A DNA stretch of 64,000 nt, from positions 83,027,472-83,091,471 of the forward strand of contig CM060707.1 of NCBI GenBank assembly GCA_030686995.1, written 5' to 3'. Both the position numbers and the translations under genes were made by a program. Of this stretch, positions 1 to 11,634 are shown one piece after another. The notes under the pieces were generated by a model that saw only the letters and a list, made by a program, of their open reading frames with translations, made no database searches and was not told where the DNA came from. The stretch is from Artemisia argyi (taxonomy: Eukaryota; Streptophyta; Magnoliopsida; Asterales; Asteraceae). Positions within the stretch are counted from its first letter, which is position 1. Each line of letters opens with the position of its first letter.

Positions 1-72
1 GTAATACCCCGAAAGTCTTCCGCTGACATGTTAAGTCTTCCGCTGTTATTGACGACTTTTGGGGGTGTTACA
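1..72 (+). repeat. 3' end of 5' LTR of Tekay-1
   Basis: Identical but for one base to 9483-9554 and ends in GGGGGTGTTACA. It contains a direct repeat of AAGTCTTCCGCTG. Confidence 0.95.
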
Positions 73-75
73 GAT

Positions 76-90
76 TGGTATTCAGAGCCA
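76..90 (+). other. Primer-binding site, initiator tRNA-Met type
   Basis: TGGTATTCAGAGCCA starts 3 bp after the LTR end. The canonical plant site is TGGTATCAGAGC, so this copy carries one extra T after TGGTA. It would prime minus-strand synthesis. Confidence 0.85.
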
Positions 91-307
91 CGGTTATAGA
101 GAACCAGATGTTTTTAAACATTGGACTATAACTACACTTTAATTGGACCATTTTTACAAAATACCACTTCATGCCCTCCGTGCCTACATTCCAACATCTG
201 GTAGAAAAGTTACTTCTCATTATTTCTTACTTATATAACTTGATATATGCTTACATGTTATGATTATGCTAATAACTATGTTTACTAATCGGGATTATTA
301 CAGTACC

Positions 308-1345
308 ATGTCTTCCAAACCCAACTTCATTGTTTTGTTATCGGATTCGGAAACTGAGAGCTCTACACCTATTGTACCAACTCTTGCTCCAATGACTGTG
401 TCACCTACAACAGACAAGAATAAGGAAAGTCAGCAATCCTTTACTTCACCTCAAGCATCATCTGGTCCAATCAGACGCAGTAAGCAAACTTCTCCGTTCC
501 AGCCTTATGAACCAGCCACAGCTGGAAAAGCTCTTTCATATGCTGAAGAAAAAGACATCTGGGATGATACTAAATGGAAAAAGGAAATTGCTCCAACTGC
601 AGAACCAGTGATACTACCTAGTATATTTTATCAGCAGACTACTACTGTACCAGTGACAATCAACAGTCCACCACCTGTGAAAACTTCCAGTACTCCTCTG
701 CCTTATCAACCAGGGAATTACCAGATTCGTCCTACCTCCTCAGATCCTTACTATTATGCAAGAACCAACCATAAGGCTCGTAAGCGGGTCAATGCTCGCA
801 AATGGTCATTTCTACTACCAATCCTTAAGTATTGGAGATCTCAAGAAGGTACTCCCACCAACAGAGAACTTGGTGAAAGATCATCATTTGCTGCATCTAA
901 GATCCTTCCAGTCACTGGAGAACCCATTCACCATACCATACCACTCTTGGCAGCTAGGTTAGTAAGACATGAAGACAGGTTAGACGCCATAGCCACCTTG
1001 GTGAACAACATCCCTAATGAACTGATAGAAGTTATGTCAGCTGAGATAGAACAACTTGCGATGGGACACCTAGAGATGGGAACCATGATTGAACAACTAA
1101 GTACCCAATTCGGTGAAGCTATGGAATTCATCGGATTACTTTGCTCTGCTAACACCGTAAACAAGGACATCATGTGTGACATCGATCAAGCTCTCGACAC
1201 CACAAGAGCCCAAGTCATGTCCCTGCGACGTGCACAACAAGAAACACAAGCTAGGGAGAGAGACCGAGACCAAATCATAGAAACCATGGCCGCCAAAATT
1301 CAGGAACTAGAACGTCGTCTTGATGATAACCAAGGAAAACCCTAG
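308..1345 (+). CDS. Accessory ORF upstream of gag-pol in Tekay-1 (345 aa, function unknown)
   Basis: An open frame between the primer site and gag, not in the gag frame. I chose the ATG at 308 (context accATGtct); an in-frame ATG at 260 would add 16 residues. The N-terminal half is Ser/Thr/Pro-rich and low in predicted structure. The last ~130 residues are rich in Leu, Glu, Gln and Arg with heptad-like spacing and look coiled coil. No catalytic motif is visible and I do not recognise the family. A decayed relative with an acidic, Ser/Thr-rich start and a coiled-coil end lies in the same place in element E (53050-53740), so it is a regular part of this lineage. It is intact while gag-pol is broken. 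It may be a structural or RNA-handling protein; that is inference. Confidence 0.75.
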   Translation: MSSKPNFIVLLSDSETESSTPIVPTLAPMTVSPTTDKNKESQQSFTSPQASSGPIRRSKQTSPFQPYEPATAGKALSYAEEKDIWDDTKWKKEIAPTAEPVILPSIFYQQTTTVPVTINSPPPVKTSSTPLPYQPGNYQIRPTSSDPYYYARTNHKARKRVNARKWSFLLPILKYWRSQEGTPTNRELGERSSFAASKILPVTGEPIHHTIPLLAARLVRHEDRLDAIATLVNNIPNELIEVMSAEIEQLAMGHLEMGTMIEQLSTQFGEAMEFIGLLCSANTVNKDIMCDIDQALDTTRAQVMSLRRAQQETQARERDRDQIIETMAAKIQELERRLDDNQGKP

Positions 1346-1612
1346 AATGCCATAGATTGTCGACGTAGCCTCACCCACATCACAGTAATAACTTGTATTT
1401 GAATGTCCTAGAAATATGTCAACAAGAATAAATAAGTGATGTAAACTCAAAACGACAATCTAATCAATGATGTTATGTTTGCTTTATTTTCATAAGTGTT
1501 ATGATATCGTATATTGCATCGTGATATATGTGACACTATTATAACTTTGAACCTATTGATGTTACTAAATAGTCTAACACAAGATGGTTATTATGAAAAT
1601 TCTGAAAATATA

Positions 1613-1629
1613 CTCTCATTTTTAGGAAT
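1613..1629 (+). promoter_or_regulatory. Candidate 3' splice acceptor just before gag-pol start
   Basis: A pyrimidine-rich run ending in TTTTTAG (AG at 1624-1625) lies 4 bp before the gag ATG, with a plausible branch point CTAAC at 1574-1578. Removing the accessory ORF by splicing would give gag-pol a short leader. This is inference from sequence shape only. Confidence 0.35.
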
Positions 1630-4600
1630 ATGGCACCTAAGAGAACCGCAACCACTACCTCAGCAGCAACCATGACCCCGGAAGAAATCCAACAAGCAAT
1701 CACCAATGGAATCAATGCAGCCTTAGCCGAACAAGCAAATGCTAACGCACAACCGGCAAGAAATGTTGCTCCCGCACCTCGCCAATGTACCTATAAAGAC
1801 TTTATGGCTTGTCAGCCGACTTACTTCATGGGTACTGAAGGGATAACTAAACTCGCCCATTGGTTCGAGAGATGCGAAACGGTATTCCAAAGGAGTGGAT
1901 GCTCGGAAAACAACAGGGTCACATTTGCCATAGGAACCTTAATGGATGACGCTTTGTCATGGTGGACCGCTACAACTCAAACTTTAGGTACAGAAGCAGT
2001 GTACCGACTCTCCTGGACGGAATTCAAAGCCAAGATCCTAAAGAAGTACTGTCCTCGATCTGAAATAAGGAAACTGGAAGACGAATTCCATGTCCTTGCA
2101 GTCAAAGGAATCGATCTTAGGGCTTACAACAGGAGATTCCACGAACTAATGGCATTATGTCCTTCTATCGTACCAGATTTAGAGAAAACTCTGGAGAAGT
2201 ATATTGAAGGTCTTCCCCGGAATATCGAAGGAAACGTCACAGCATCCAACCCACCATTACTAGAAGTCGCAATGGAGTTAGCACAAAAACTCCTAGACCG
2301 CGAAATTAAGTGCAACGAACTCAAAAGAAAACTCGATGACAGGAGAACCACCCACCATCAAAACCACAATCACTACCACAACGGCCATCGCAACAACAAC
2401 CATCACCACAACAACAACAACTACAACAGGATCAACCAACAACAACACCAGAACAAGAACCCACATCGTCAACAGCAGAACCAACGACAAGAACCTCCTA
2501 AGGTATTTACGGCAACCAATGGTAATGGATACCAAGGTATTAAGCCACAGTGCAACCGATGCAAGCTTCATCACAATGGTGCTTGTACAGTAAAATGCCA
2601 TAAATGCCAAAGGATAGGTCATGCTACAAAAGATTGTAGGACCCCTGCTACCGGCAGCAACCTACAACCAATAGCACCAACATGTTACTCATGCGGAGAA
2701 ACCGGACACTTCAAGAACCACTGTCCAAAAGGAAATGGTCAGAACACTGTACGAGCAAGAGCATACGTGATGGGAAATGAAAATGAACCACAAAACCCCG
2801 ACGTTGTCACGGGTACGTTCTTATTAAATCATCATAATGCTAGAGTATTATTTGATTCTGGAGCAGATAAGAGCTTCGTGTCAGATACGTTTGCCCCTTT
2901 CATTAACTCTAACCCTTCTAAGCTAAACACCACATACGAGATAGAAATGGACAATGGGAACTTAATTAGCACCAACTCTGTTTTAAGAAATTGTACCTTA
3001 ACCCTCGTAGGAAAATCTTTTCCTATTGACCTGATGCCTGTCCAACTCGGTAGTTTTGATGCTATCATCGGAATGGATTGGTTATCCAAACATCATGCTA
3101 AGATTCATTGTGACGAGAAAGCCATACACATTCCTTTTAAGAATGAAACCCTCGTTATCCATGGCGACAAGAATAAAAACCGATACAGAATCATCTCATA
3201 CCTCAGAATGATAAAATACATGAACGAAGGATGTCATGTATTCATGGTTCAGGTGACGGAAAGTAAGTTAACCAAGAAACAACTTAAAGATGTACCTATC
3301 GTTAAGGAATTCCCCGAAGTATTTCCTGAAGATCTACCCGGTCTTCCACCGACTCGTCAAGTAGAGTTCCAAATTGAACTAGTGCCTGGAGCGGCATCAG
3401 TAGCAAAAGCACCTTACAGGTTGGCACCTTCCGAAATGGAGGAACTATCGGAACAACTAAAGGAATTATCCGATAAAGGTTTCATTAGACCAAGTTCATC
3501 ACCTTGGGGAGCCCCAGTTCTATTTGTTAAAAAGAAAGACGGATCATTCCGAATGTGCATAGATTACCGAGAGTTAAACAAACTCACTATAAAGAACCGA
3601 TATCCTTTACCTAGAATAGACGATTTGTTTGATCAATTACAAGGATCGAGTGTATACTCGAAGATTGATCTAAGGTCGGGATACCATCAATTGAGAGTTC
3701 GGGAAGAAGATATTCCCAAGACAGCCTTCAGAACCCGTTATGGACACTATGAATTTCAGGTAATGCCATTTGGTCTAACGAACGCACCCGCTGTGTTTAT
3801 GGACCTAATGAACCGAGTATGCAAGCCATATTTGGACAAATTCGTGATAGTATTCATAGACGACATACTGATCTACTCTCGTAACAAAGAGGAACATGTC
3901 AATCATTTGAGAACTATCCTAGAGTTACTTAGGAAAGAAAAGTTGTACGCGAAATTCTCAAAATGTGACTTTTGGATTCCCACGGTGCAATTTTTGGGAC
4001 ACGTAATCAATAGTCAAGGTATCCACGTGGATCCTGCAAAAATAGAGGCAGTTAAAGAGTGGTCATCACCTACAACTCCCACAGAAGTACGTCAATTTTT
4101 AGGTCTTGCAGGTTACTACCGGAGATTTATTGAAGGTTTCTCTAAAATCTCAAAACCATTGACCAAGTTGACCCAAAAGAACGAAAAGTACGTCTGGGGA
4201 CAAGAAGCAGAATCAGCCTTCCAACTGTTAAAACAAAAGCTTTGTGAAGCTCCAATACTAGCATTGCCCGAAGGAAGCAAAGATTTCGTGCTATATTGTG
4301 ACGCTTCGTACCATGGTTTAGGTGCAGTTTTGATACAACGAGATAAGGTAATAGCTTATGCCTCACGTCAACTGAAGAAACATGAGGAAAATTACACAAC
4401 CCATGATCTAGAACTAGGAGCAATAGTATTCGCTCTCAAGTTATAGAGACACTATCTATACGGCACTAAGTGTATCGTGTTTACAGATCACAAAAGTCTC
4501 CAACACATCCTAGATCAAAAGGATTTAAACATGAGACAACGCCGTTGGTTAGAATTGCTTAGTGATTATGATTGTGAAATCCGTTATCACCCAGGAAAGG

Positions 4601-6123
4601 CTAATGTAGTAGCAGATGCATTAAGCCGGAAAGAAAGACTAAAACCTCTCAGGGTTAGATCGTTAGGCATGACTATTTGTTCACCCCTTCCAACACAAAT
4701 CATTATCGCTCAGAGCGAAGCTCTCAAGAAAGAAAAACGACCAATTGAAAAGATTTTTGGTATGCCGGAAAACGAAAACGGATTTGTGAAAAGATCAAAT
4801 GGAATGCTTTGTTTCAAGGAAAGAAGCTGGATTCCTCTCTTCGGAGGTATTCGTGACCTTATCATGCATGAGTCTCACAAATCAAAATACTCCATTCACC
4901 CAGGTTCCGACAAGATGTACCAAGATCTTAAGAAACTATATTGGTGGCCGAACATGAAAGCCGACATCGCTGAGTACGTCAGTAAATGTTTAACGTGTTC
5001 AAGAGTAAAAGCAGAATACCAGAAACCCTCCGGATTACTCACCCAACCCGAACTCCCCATGTGGAAATGGGAACGTATTACAATGGACTTCATCACCAAA
5101 CTTCCCAAAACCTCTACTGGCTGCGATACGATATGGGTTATCGTTGATCGTCTCACCAAGTCAGCTCATTTCCTACCAATCAAAGAAACTGATGAAATGA
5201 ACACACTTGCTCAGATATATCTGAAAGAAATTGTGTCACGACATGGAGTGCCGATTTCTATTATATCAGATCGTGACAGTCGTTTCACGTCTCATTTTTG
5301 GAAATCATTGCAAAAAGCTTTAGGAACAAAGCTGGATATGAGCACAGCCTATCACCCACAAACCGATGGTCAAAGTGAGAGAACTATACAAACCTTAGAA
5401 GATATGCTACGCGCTTGTATTATAGACTTCAGAAAAGGTTGGGACAAATACTTACCGTTGGCAGAATTCTCATACAACAACAGTTATCATACCAGTATCA
5501 AGGCAGCACCATTCGAAGCACTTTACGGCAGAAAGTGTAGATCACCCGTTTGCTGGGCAGAAGTCGGAGAAATACAACTCACAGGACCGGATCTAGTTCA
5601 TGAGACAACCGAGAAAATCATCAAAATCAAACAACGTTTACAAACCGCTAGAGACCGACAGAAAAGTTACGCCGACCTAAAAAGAAAACCCATGGATTTT
5701 CAGATCGGAGATAAAGTTATGTTAAAAGTATCACCATGGAAAGGAATGATACGATTCGGAAAGAGGGGAAAGTTAAACCCAAGATACATCGGTCCATTCA
5801 AAATCCTAGAAAGAATTGGACCCATGGCATATAAACTTGAACTACCCGAGGAACTTAGTAGAATTCACAACACTTTTCATGTGTCAAACCTCAAGAAGTG
5901 TTTATCCGATGAATCTTTGGTCATTCCATTGAAAGAATTACAACTTGATGACAAACTCGTTTTTACCGAGGAACCAGTAGAAATCATGGATAGAGAAGTC
6001 AAACAACTGAAACAAAACCGTATCCCTATCATAAAAGTTCGTTGGAACTCTAAACGAGGACCAGAGTATACTTGGGAACGCGAGGACCAGATTCGCACCA
6101 AGTACCCACACCTCTTCTCTTAG
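1630..6123 (+). pseudogene. gag-pol: Gag-pol polyprotein of Tekay-1, one in-frame amber codon
   Basis: One continuous frame of about 1,497 codons broken only by TAG at 4444-4446 (codon 939), where the family has Trp in RNase H. Domains by residue: gag core ~55-226; Asn/His/Gln-rich basic linker ~235-295; two CCHC zinc knuckles 323-336 and 355-368; protease with DSGAD at 409-413; reverse transcriptase with FIDD at 742-745 (the YxDD position); RNase H from ~885 with Asp891; integrase HHCC end (His1090, Cys1120, Cys1123); DDE core Asp1153, Asp1214, Glu1250 with 35-residue spacing; chromodomain-like C-terminus ~1447-1497. All catalytic residues I looked for are present. Start: ATG at 1630, MAPKR. 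Without readthrough, the product stops in RNase H and lacks integrase. Confidence 0.95.
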
Positions 6124-6170
6124 ACACCCTTGGCAACCCTCCTAAACTCGAATTCCGGGACGGAATTCAC
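6124..6170 (+). other. 3' untranslated stretch before 3' LTR of Tekay-1
   Basis: It holds AATTCCGGGACGGAATTC, the degenerate counterpart of the 'TTCGGGACGAA' block usually found just before the polypurine tract in Tekay elements. No strong polypurine tract is visible. Confidence 0.5.
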
Positions 6171-8403
6171 TGTAAGATGTATGTACTGTAGCCTCTCGTA
6201 ATTTTCCCAACGGTTAGAAAATACTTACAAGTTATTACGTTATTTAAATACCCACTTTTACGTAAAATTTTTTTTTTCTATTAGACTTGATATATAAATC
6301 ACAACGGTAAAACTTTGAATTATCTTTTGCTTAGAAACGTTGCTTGCACACAAACCTAGATAGTCTAAATTATCGCGAATATATATATATTAAAAACATT
6401 TATATTTTTATAATATACGTTTCGTATATTTAAGGTACAATATTTATATATTCCCGGAGCCTACGAAAATTCTCGAGATCACTCATTAATATTATTTGAT
6501 CATAAACCGACTCTCAAAACATACCAGGTGGGCCCCATTGACTCATTGGGCCTTAAACCCAACTAACAAACCAAACGGACTCTTTCATATATTTGTTTCT
6601 CCTTTTCTGCTGGGCCAGACGAAAACACTAGCCCAAAGGGCTATAAGCCCAAACGAACTCTTATTATTATTATTTTTTTTTCTTGTTTCCAGTCGCGAGC
6701 GAGCCAAGAAACACCCCCATTTTCTTTCATTTTTAACACACGACACTATCATATTATTACACCTTTCGAATAACCACCCAACTAGCTTTCGAAAATGACC
6801 AAGTTTGCTCTTTGTCTCACTCGTTTACTGCTCCAAATTTAGCCAAAATAAACTACCAAAATCTTGTGTGTATAAAACCAAAAACGTGTCACACTTTACT
6901 ATTAGCTACCCATGCCTCCCCAATAACAACAAACCTGAACTATGCAACGTCAGGAATAACATGAGACAGTCTTACACATTTCTTTTGTGTTTACATTCGA
7001 TTGGATGAAAAGGAGGTGCCACACTTCACCAACGAGCCAACACATAACTTACTTGGCATGTTTTCACTTATCACAACACTCAAAACCTCCTATAAAACCT
7101 CACCATGCAAGCTCAGTTGAAACCACACCCTCAAACGTACCATAGTTACATATTCGTGAAGTACTAGTGTCAAGTTTGGGACGAGAAGTTGACAACGAGC
7201 TCGAAGTGTAGAAGTGATCCAAGGATGAACCAAATAGCTCGTTGTGAACCTTGCTAGGAGTGAACCATTGTACCATTGATCCCACGTACCCATTTCGAAC
7301 CATACGAGAACTCCACCCCAAGTGGTGAGGTGAGCACTTGGAGTTCCTTTGTTATATATTATTTTTGTTATTATAAAATTTTGCACGTACACTATGCCTC
7401 ATTTAGTTCGTAAAATATAAACGTGACATATGCATTTTAATTCACATCCTAAATGTTTAATATACTAGCAATCGAGTAACGTAAAGTTTTGATCTAAAAA
7501 TAACATATACTTAATAAAAAATGACACGATTTGAAGTGGTTTTGACCCATTCAAAATAATTGAAAAGACTTAGAATATTTCTAAGTCTCCAAACAGTTTT
7601 CAGAATTGATTTTGGCCATTTACTTGGCCTCGTTATTTCAAAATCTAGGAATGTAACATATTGTTTTTAAAGCTCGATCTCATTGTTGGCTTGGTAAACA
7701 AACAGAACACACTTTTTGTTCGAAGTAATATGCTCGTATAACTACTTTGCTCGACCCCTTTTGTCTCGACCAAAAACCAGATTTTACAAAACTTATATAA
7801 GCCAACGTGGGCTTATGTAAAGCCCACTAAGCTTATGTGATACACTGGGCCTGGAAGCCCAACACCAGTGTTTTTAGTATCCTAAAATGAGTCCAAGGTC
7901 AGGCCCAAACCTTTCGTAAGCCCATTGGATCACAAAACGTTAACGGACCTTTAAATTTACACGTTAAGCCCATTAGGTGAAAAATAAGCTTTTTAAGCAA
8001 ATAAGCTGAAGAAATAAGCTTTTTCTGAATATTATGAGCTTAATCTAATAATGAAAATGTTAAACTTTTAATTTGGTGAAATTTGGACCAAGTTTGCAAA
8101 TTTTTCAAATCGAGGGACTAAAAGTGTCAAAATGGTAAACTATGGGTAGAAACTGTCAAAACATAAAACTTTGAGTTCTAAACTGTTAAAAATGATAATT
8201 AGAGTTGAAAAATGTAAATATTGATGCTTTTGGACCTAAAATGTAAATTATATATATATTGGACTAACGGTGTAATATATATATATCGTTAGGGTTAAAA
8301 ATGTAAATTTTGGAAACTTAAAGAAATTTTCTGTAAATATTACTTTACAAAATAATATTAACCTTTTACATATATAAACATATATAAAACTTATATAAAT
8401 ATA

Positions 8404-8454
<51 letters not shown>

Positions 8455-9554
8455 GATATATATTCGTAATTATAATTAAACGATATAACAATACGTTATT
8501 TATTTCTTGTAAAACGATACGTTCAATTCCATTATAAAAACTAACTTTATATCGATCATCGATCATTTTACTTACGAGTTATAGGTATATATAACGTTGT
8601 TTTTGAACTTTAGGCACTTAAACAAACACGAGTTTCGTTCGTAACTAAATAACAAGTATTCGCGATAAAACCAGATTTAGACTATTAACCGAAACTTGCA
8701 TTATCTTTTAGGTTGTGTTGTGTGAAGCCGTTTCCTTGCTTTGTTGAGACTACGATACCACTGTACTACTAAGGTGATTTCATAGCCCACTCTTTAACTA
8801 TTTTCCCGTGGGGAGATACATGCTTAAAACTCGATCACAAGTCTTTTATACCGGGTATTGAAATACCGTCAGGCCAATGTTATTTGCTTAAGTTACTATT
8901 GTCAGAAGTCCCTCGATCATGAACCTTAATCACCTGAAGGGTGAACGTAAATAATTGTGGATAGTACTATTAGTGATTGACAATCCTCGTTTGGTTGTTG
9001 GAGAAAACACCAGGCGCACTTTATTGTTCTTATAAATAGGTTATTGACAAATACCTATCTTTGGGGGCCTATTACTTACCATCATAATTCACATTTATGA
9101 TTGGCTGTTAATCGTTGAGTATCATGAGCTTAAGGCAATAACAGGAACATTTATTTATTTTTTTTAACATATTGATTGTATGTGATTACAATACATTCTT
9201 AACTTGTGATTCAAACTCTTAAACTCAAACCTATGAATATCACTCAACTTTATGTTGACTTTAGCATGTTTATCTCAGGTAACTAAACAAGACGGATCTG
9301 GATGGCACGGAGTGGGCAAAAGCATGACAAGAACCATAATAAACTACTTATTTTCCTTCAGAATAAAACACGTTCTTAACTTAATAATGTCTTGTATCCC
9401 AGATATTTGGTATTTTGAAATAAATTAAACTTTAATACTTCACTTTGTGTTGTCTACTATGATTGTGACAAAGATCCTTGAAGTAATACCCTGAAAGTCT
9501 TCCGCTGACATGTTAAGTCTTCCGCTGTTATTGACGACTTTTGGGGGTGTTACA
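6171..9554 (+). repeat. 3' LTR of Tekay-1 (~3.4 kb)
   Basis: The right end is fixed by identity with bases 1-72. The left end is taken at TGTAAG after the stop codon and could be off by some tens of bases, since the matching 5' LTR is outside the window. It has no supported gene; several short open frames here are not coding. It contains a 47-bp AT repeat at 8407-8453. Confidence 0.8.
8407..8453. repeat. (AT)n microsatellite
   Basis: An uninterrupted AT dinucleotide run of about 23 units inside the Tekay-1 3' LTR. Confidence 0.98.
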
Positions 9555-11091
9555 CCGAGGGTCGGTCATTTAAAGACTTCTTGATATCAGAAATCTGGCT
9601 GACCAGCAACTTGTTCAACTCTTCTTGGGACTTCATGAATTGTTTTAACAACTCGTCAGATGAAGGCCCGGTTGGAACAATGGCTTGATTCAGATTAGGA
9701 ATATTTGGAGCTCGATTGTTCGGATTGGAACCTTGATTTTGAAAATTATCCTGATTAGGGTTGTTGTTTCCATGAAAATATCCCGGATTGAAAATACCCT
9801 GACCTTGGTTCCGGTTAAAGTTTCCTTGATTTTGATGTTGGAAGCCTTGATTTTGGAAACCTTGGTTTTGATTGTGAAAACCGTGACCCTGATTGAAGTT
9901 ACCTTGGTTTAGAAAACCTTGGTTCACTCTATTTTGATTTTGGCCACGGTTTTGGACATTTTGGTTTTGATTAAAACCGGGAGGTCCAGGATAATGATGA
10001 TGAGGACGATAGCTAGGGTCCATAGGAGGGCGATATTGATTGCCTCCTTGATTTTGGGACCCGGCTACAGCATGAGCTTCATATGGAGTACCATCAGTAG
10101 CTGTGCAATTGTAGTAGGCATGCGGCCCAACACAAGTTACACAGACTTCCACTTTTTTAACCTCAGAAGGTGGAGGATTTTGTGGAAATGAAACATTCTT
10201 AGTTTGGGTGAGAACCAAAGCTTGGATAGCTTCAGTGAGCTTGTCAATCTTAGCATCCGTGCTAGATTGACTCACAGAAGATAAAGTGGAAGAACCCGCA
10301 TTGATTTGAGAAACAATCGGTTTGCTTCGTGTAGAGAGGACCTTAGACTTGTTTTCTATGATTTGTAAAGCTTCTTTTGTGGTTCTACTCAAGAAATTAC
10401 CTCCCACGGAGGCATTGAGAGAATCCTGATTAGCTTGGCTCACGCCATTGTAAAAAGTATCGAGTTGCATCAACTCAGAGAAACCATGATGTAGACACTT
10501 ACGAAGTAATTCTTTGAAACGATCCCACGCTTCACCAAAAGATTCATCATATTTCTTAGTGAACTTGGTGATTTCATTCTTAAGACTCGTGGTCTTGGAA
10601 GGTGGGAAGAATTCATTCACAAATTTTTTGACAAGATCTTCCCATGTCTCAATAGATTGAGGAGGTTGTTTTTCAAGCCGAATCCGGGCTTGTCCCTCCA
10701 GGGAGAATGGGAAGAGAAGAAGTTTTATTGCTTCACAAGGGACATTCTTGTACTTGCTGGTCGATGTGATTTTATTGAACCATCGAATGTGAGCATGAGG
10801 ATCGTCCCTCTCAAAACCGTAGAATTGACTTGAGGTCACAAGATTGAGTAACCCGGTTTTGAACTCAAAATTATCAGCCACGATGGCTAGAACAACAATG
10901 GTATCTCCGTAACCCTCGATGGGTACTTGGAGAAGCTCACACATGGGGCGGTCTTCCGCCATGGTGACAGTGGGTATGGCAACAGTACGGATCTCAGATC
11001 CGACTGTTGGTGGTGAACGTCTACGAGGTCTTCGAGGTTTCCGAACAAGCTCATGTAATGGGCTCGTGGACCTTGAAGAACGAGTGCGCAT
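9555..11091 (-). pseudogene. gag: Athila-1 gag, C-terminus cut by Tekay-1 insertion
   Basis: Open from ATG at 11091 (MRTRSS, the usual style of an Athila gag start; an in-frame ATG at 11196 exists) for about 512 codons. At 9555 the frame runs into the Tekay-1 LTR and meets a stop there. It holds a retrotransposon gag core (WFNKI..., FPFSLEGQARIRL, FFPPSKT), then a Cys/His segment CVTCVGPHAYYNC in place of a standard knuckle, then a long Asn/Gln/Gly/Phe-rich repetitive tail of NQNQG-type units. The product would package element RNA. No internal stop occurs before the break, which suggests this element was still fairly young when hit. Confidence 0.9.
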
Positions 11092-11610
11092 GCAATAGAG
11101 ATAAAACCAATCAAAACAAAATCGAGGCAAATCCACAGTGAACTTAAACCAATAATCACAAGCAAGTGGCTTCTTTAAGAAAGGTACACCACTCACAGGG
11201 ATACAAAGGCAAGTTTTAAATCTTTGGTTTGGGAACTTATTATGTTCACACCCCTAGTTGGTAGGTGTTCTGTCTTGGTTTGCGACGGTTGGTTTATGTA
11301 TTTATTATTATTCACAAGAAATGACGGATGTTTTTGGGTTTTGTGTATGGGTTTAAAAACTTTTGGATAATATTTTTGGTATCGTTTCGTTTACCTAAAT
11401 CGTATTTCTTCAAGAATCACCTTAAAAGAAACACAATATAGAAAACGCAACGATCTATTTTGTTATTTTTTGTTGGTATTTTAACACTTTAGGAAAAGTG
11501 TTAATGACTTTTTTATGTTTTGATTTAAAATTTACAAAAGTGGTGGTTTTTGTACAGTGAATGAGGTGAAATAACACTAATCTCAAATGACGCTATAGAA
11601 ACGCGCACAC
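11092..11610 (-). other. Leader between primer site and gag of Athila-1
   Basis: About 520 bp of noncoding DNA that I assign as 5' leader by position only. No further feature seen. Confidence 0.6.
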
Positions 11611-11629
11611 CTCCCCGGCAGCGGCGCCA
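11611..11629 (-). other. Primer-binding site, tRNA-Asp type, Athila-1
   Basis: On -, TGGCGCCGCTGCCGGGGAG. It differs at one base from the usual Athila site TGGCGCCGTTGCCGGGGA and lies next to the LTR end (TGATTG on + at 11635). Confidence 0.92.
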
Positions 11630-11634
11630 AATTT

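Larger units (their letters stand above)
1..9554 (+). mobile_element. Tekay-1: Ty3/gypsy chromovirus (Tekay/Del-type) LTR retrotransposon, 5' LTR cut by window edge
   Basis: Order on +: last 72 bp of the 5' LTR, tRNA-Met-type primer site, accessory ORF, gag-pol, then a 3' LTR whose last 72 bp (9483-9554) match bases 1-72 with one difference. Domain order PR-RT-RNaseH-INT with a C-terminal chromodomain-like tail and a very long LTR is typical of the Tekay clade. The right end interrupts the antisense gag frame of an Athila-type element at 9555, so this is a nested insertion. The target duplication cannot be checked because the left flank is outside the window; the right flank is CCGAG. Confidence 0.93.

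Noticed and set aside
2124..2622. Antisense ORFs rich in Val/Leu opposite the gag linker
   Set aside because: Shadows of the Asn/His-rich coding repeat on the + strand.
7090..7392. 100-codon antisense ORF in the Tekay-1 LTR
   Set aside because: No recognisable domain, overlapping alternative frames, and placement inside an LTR.
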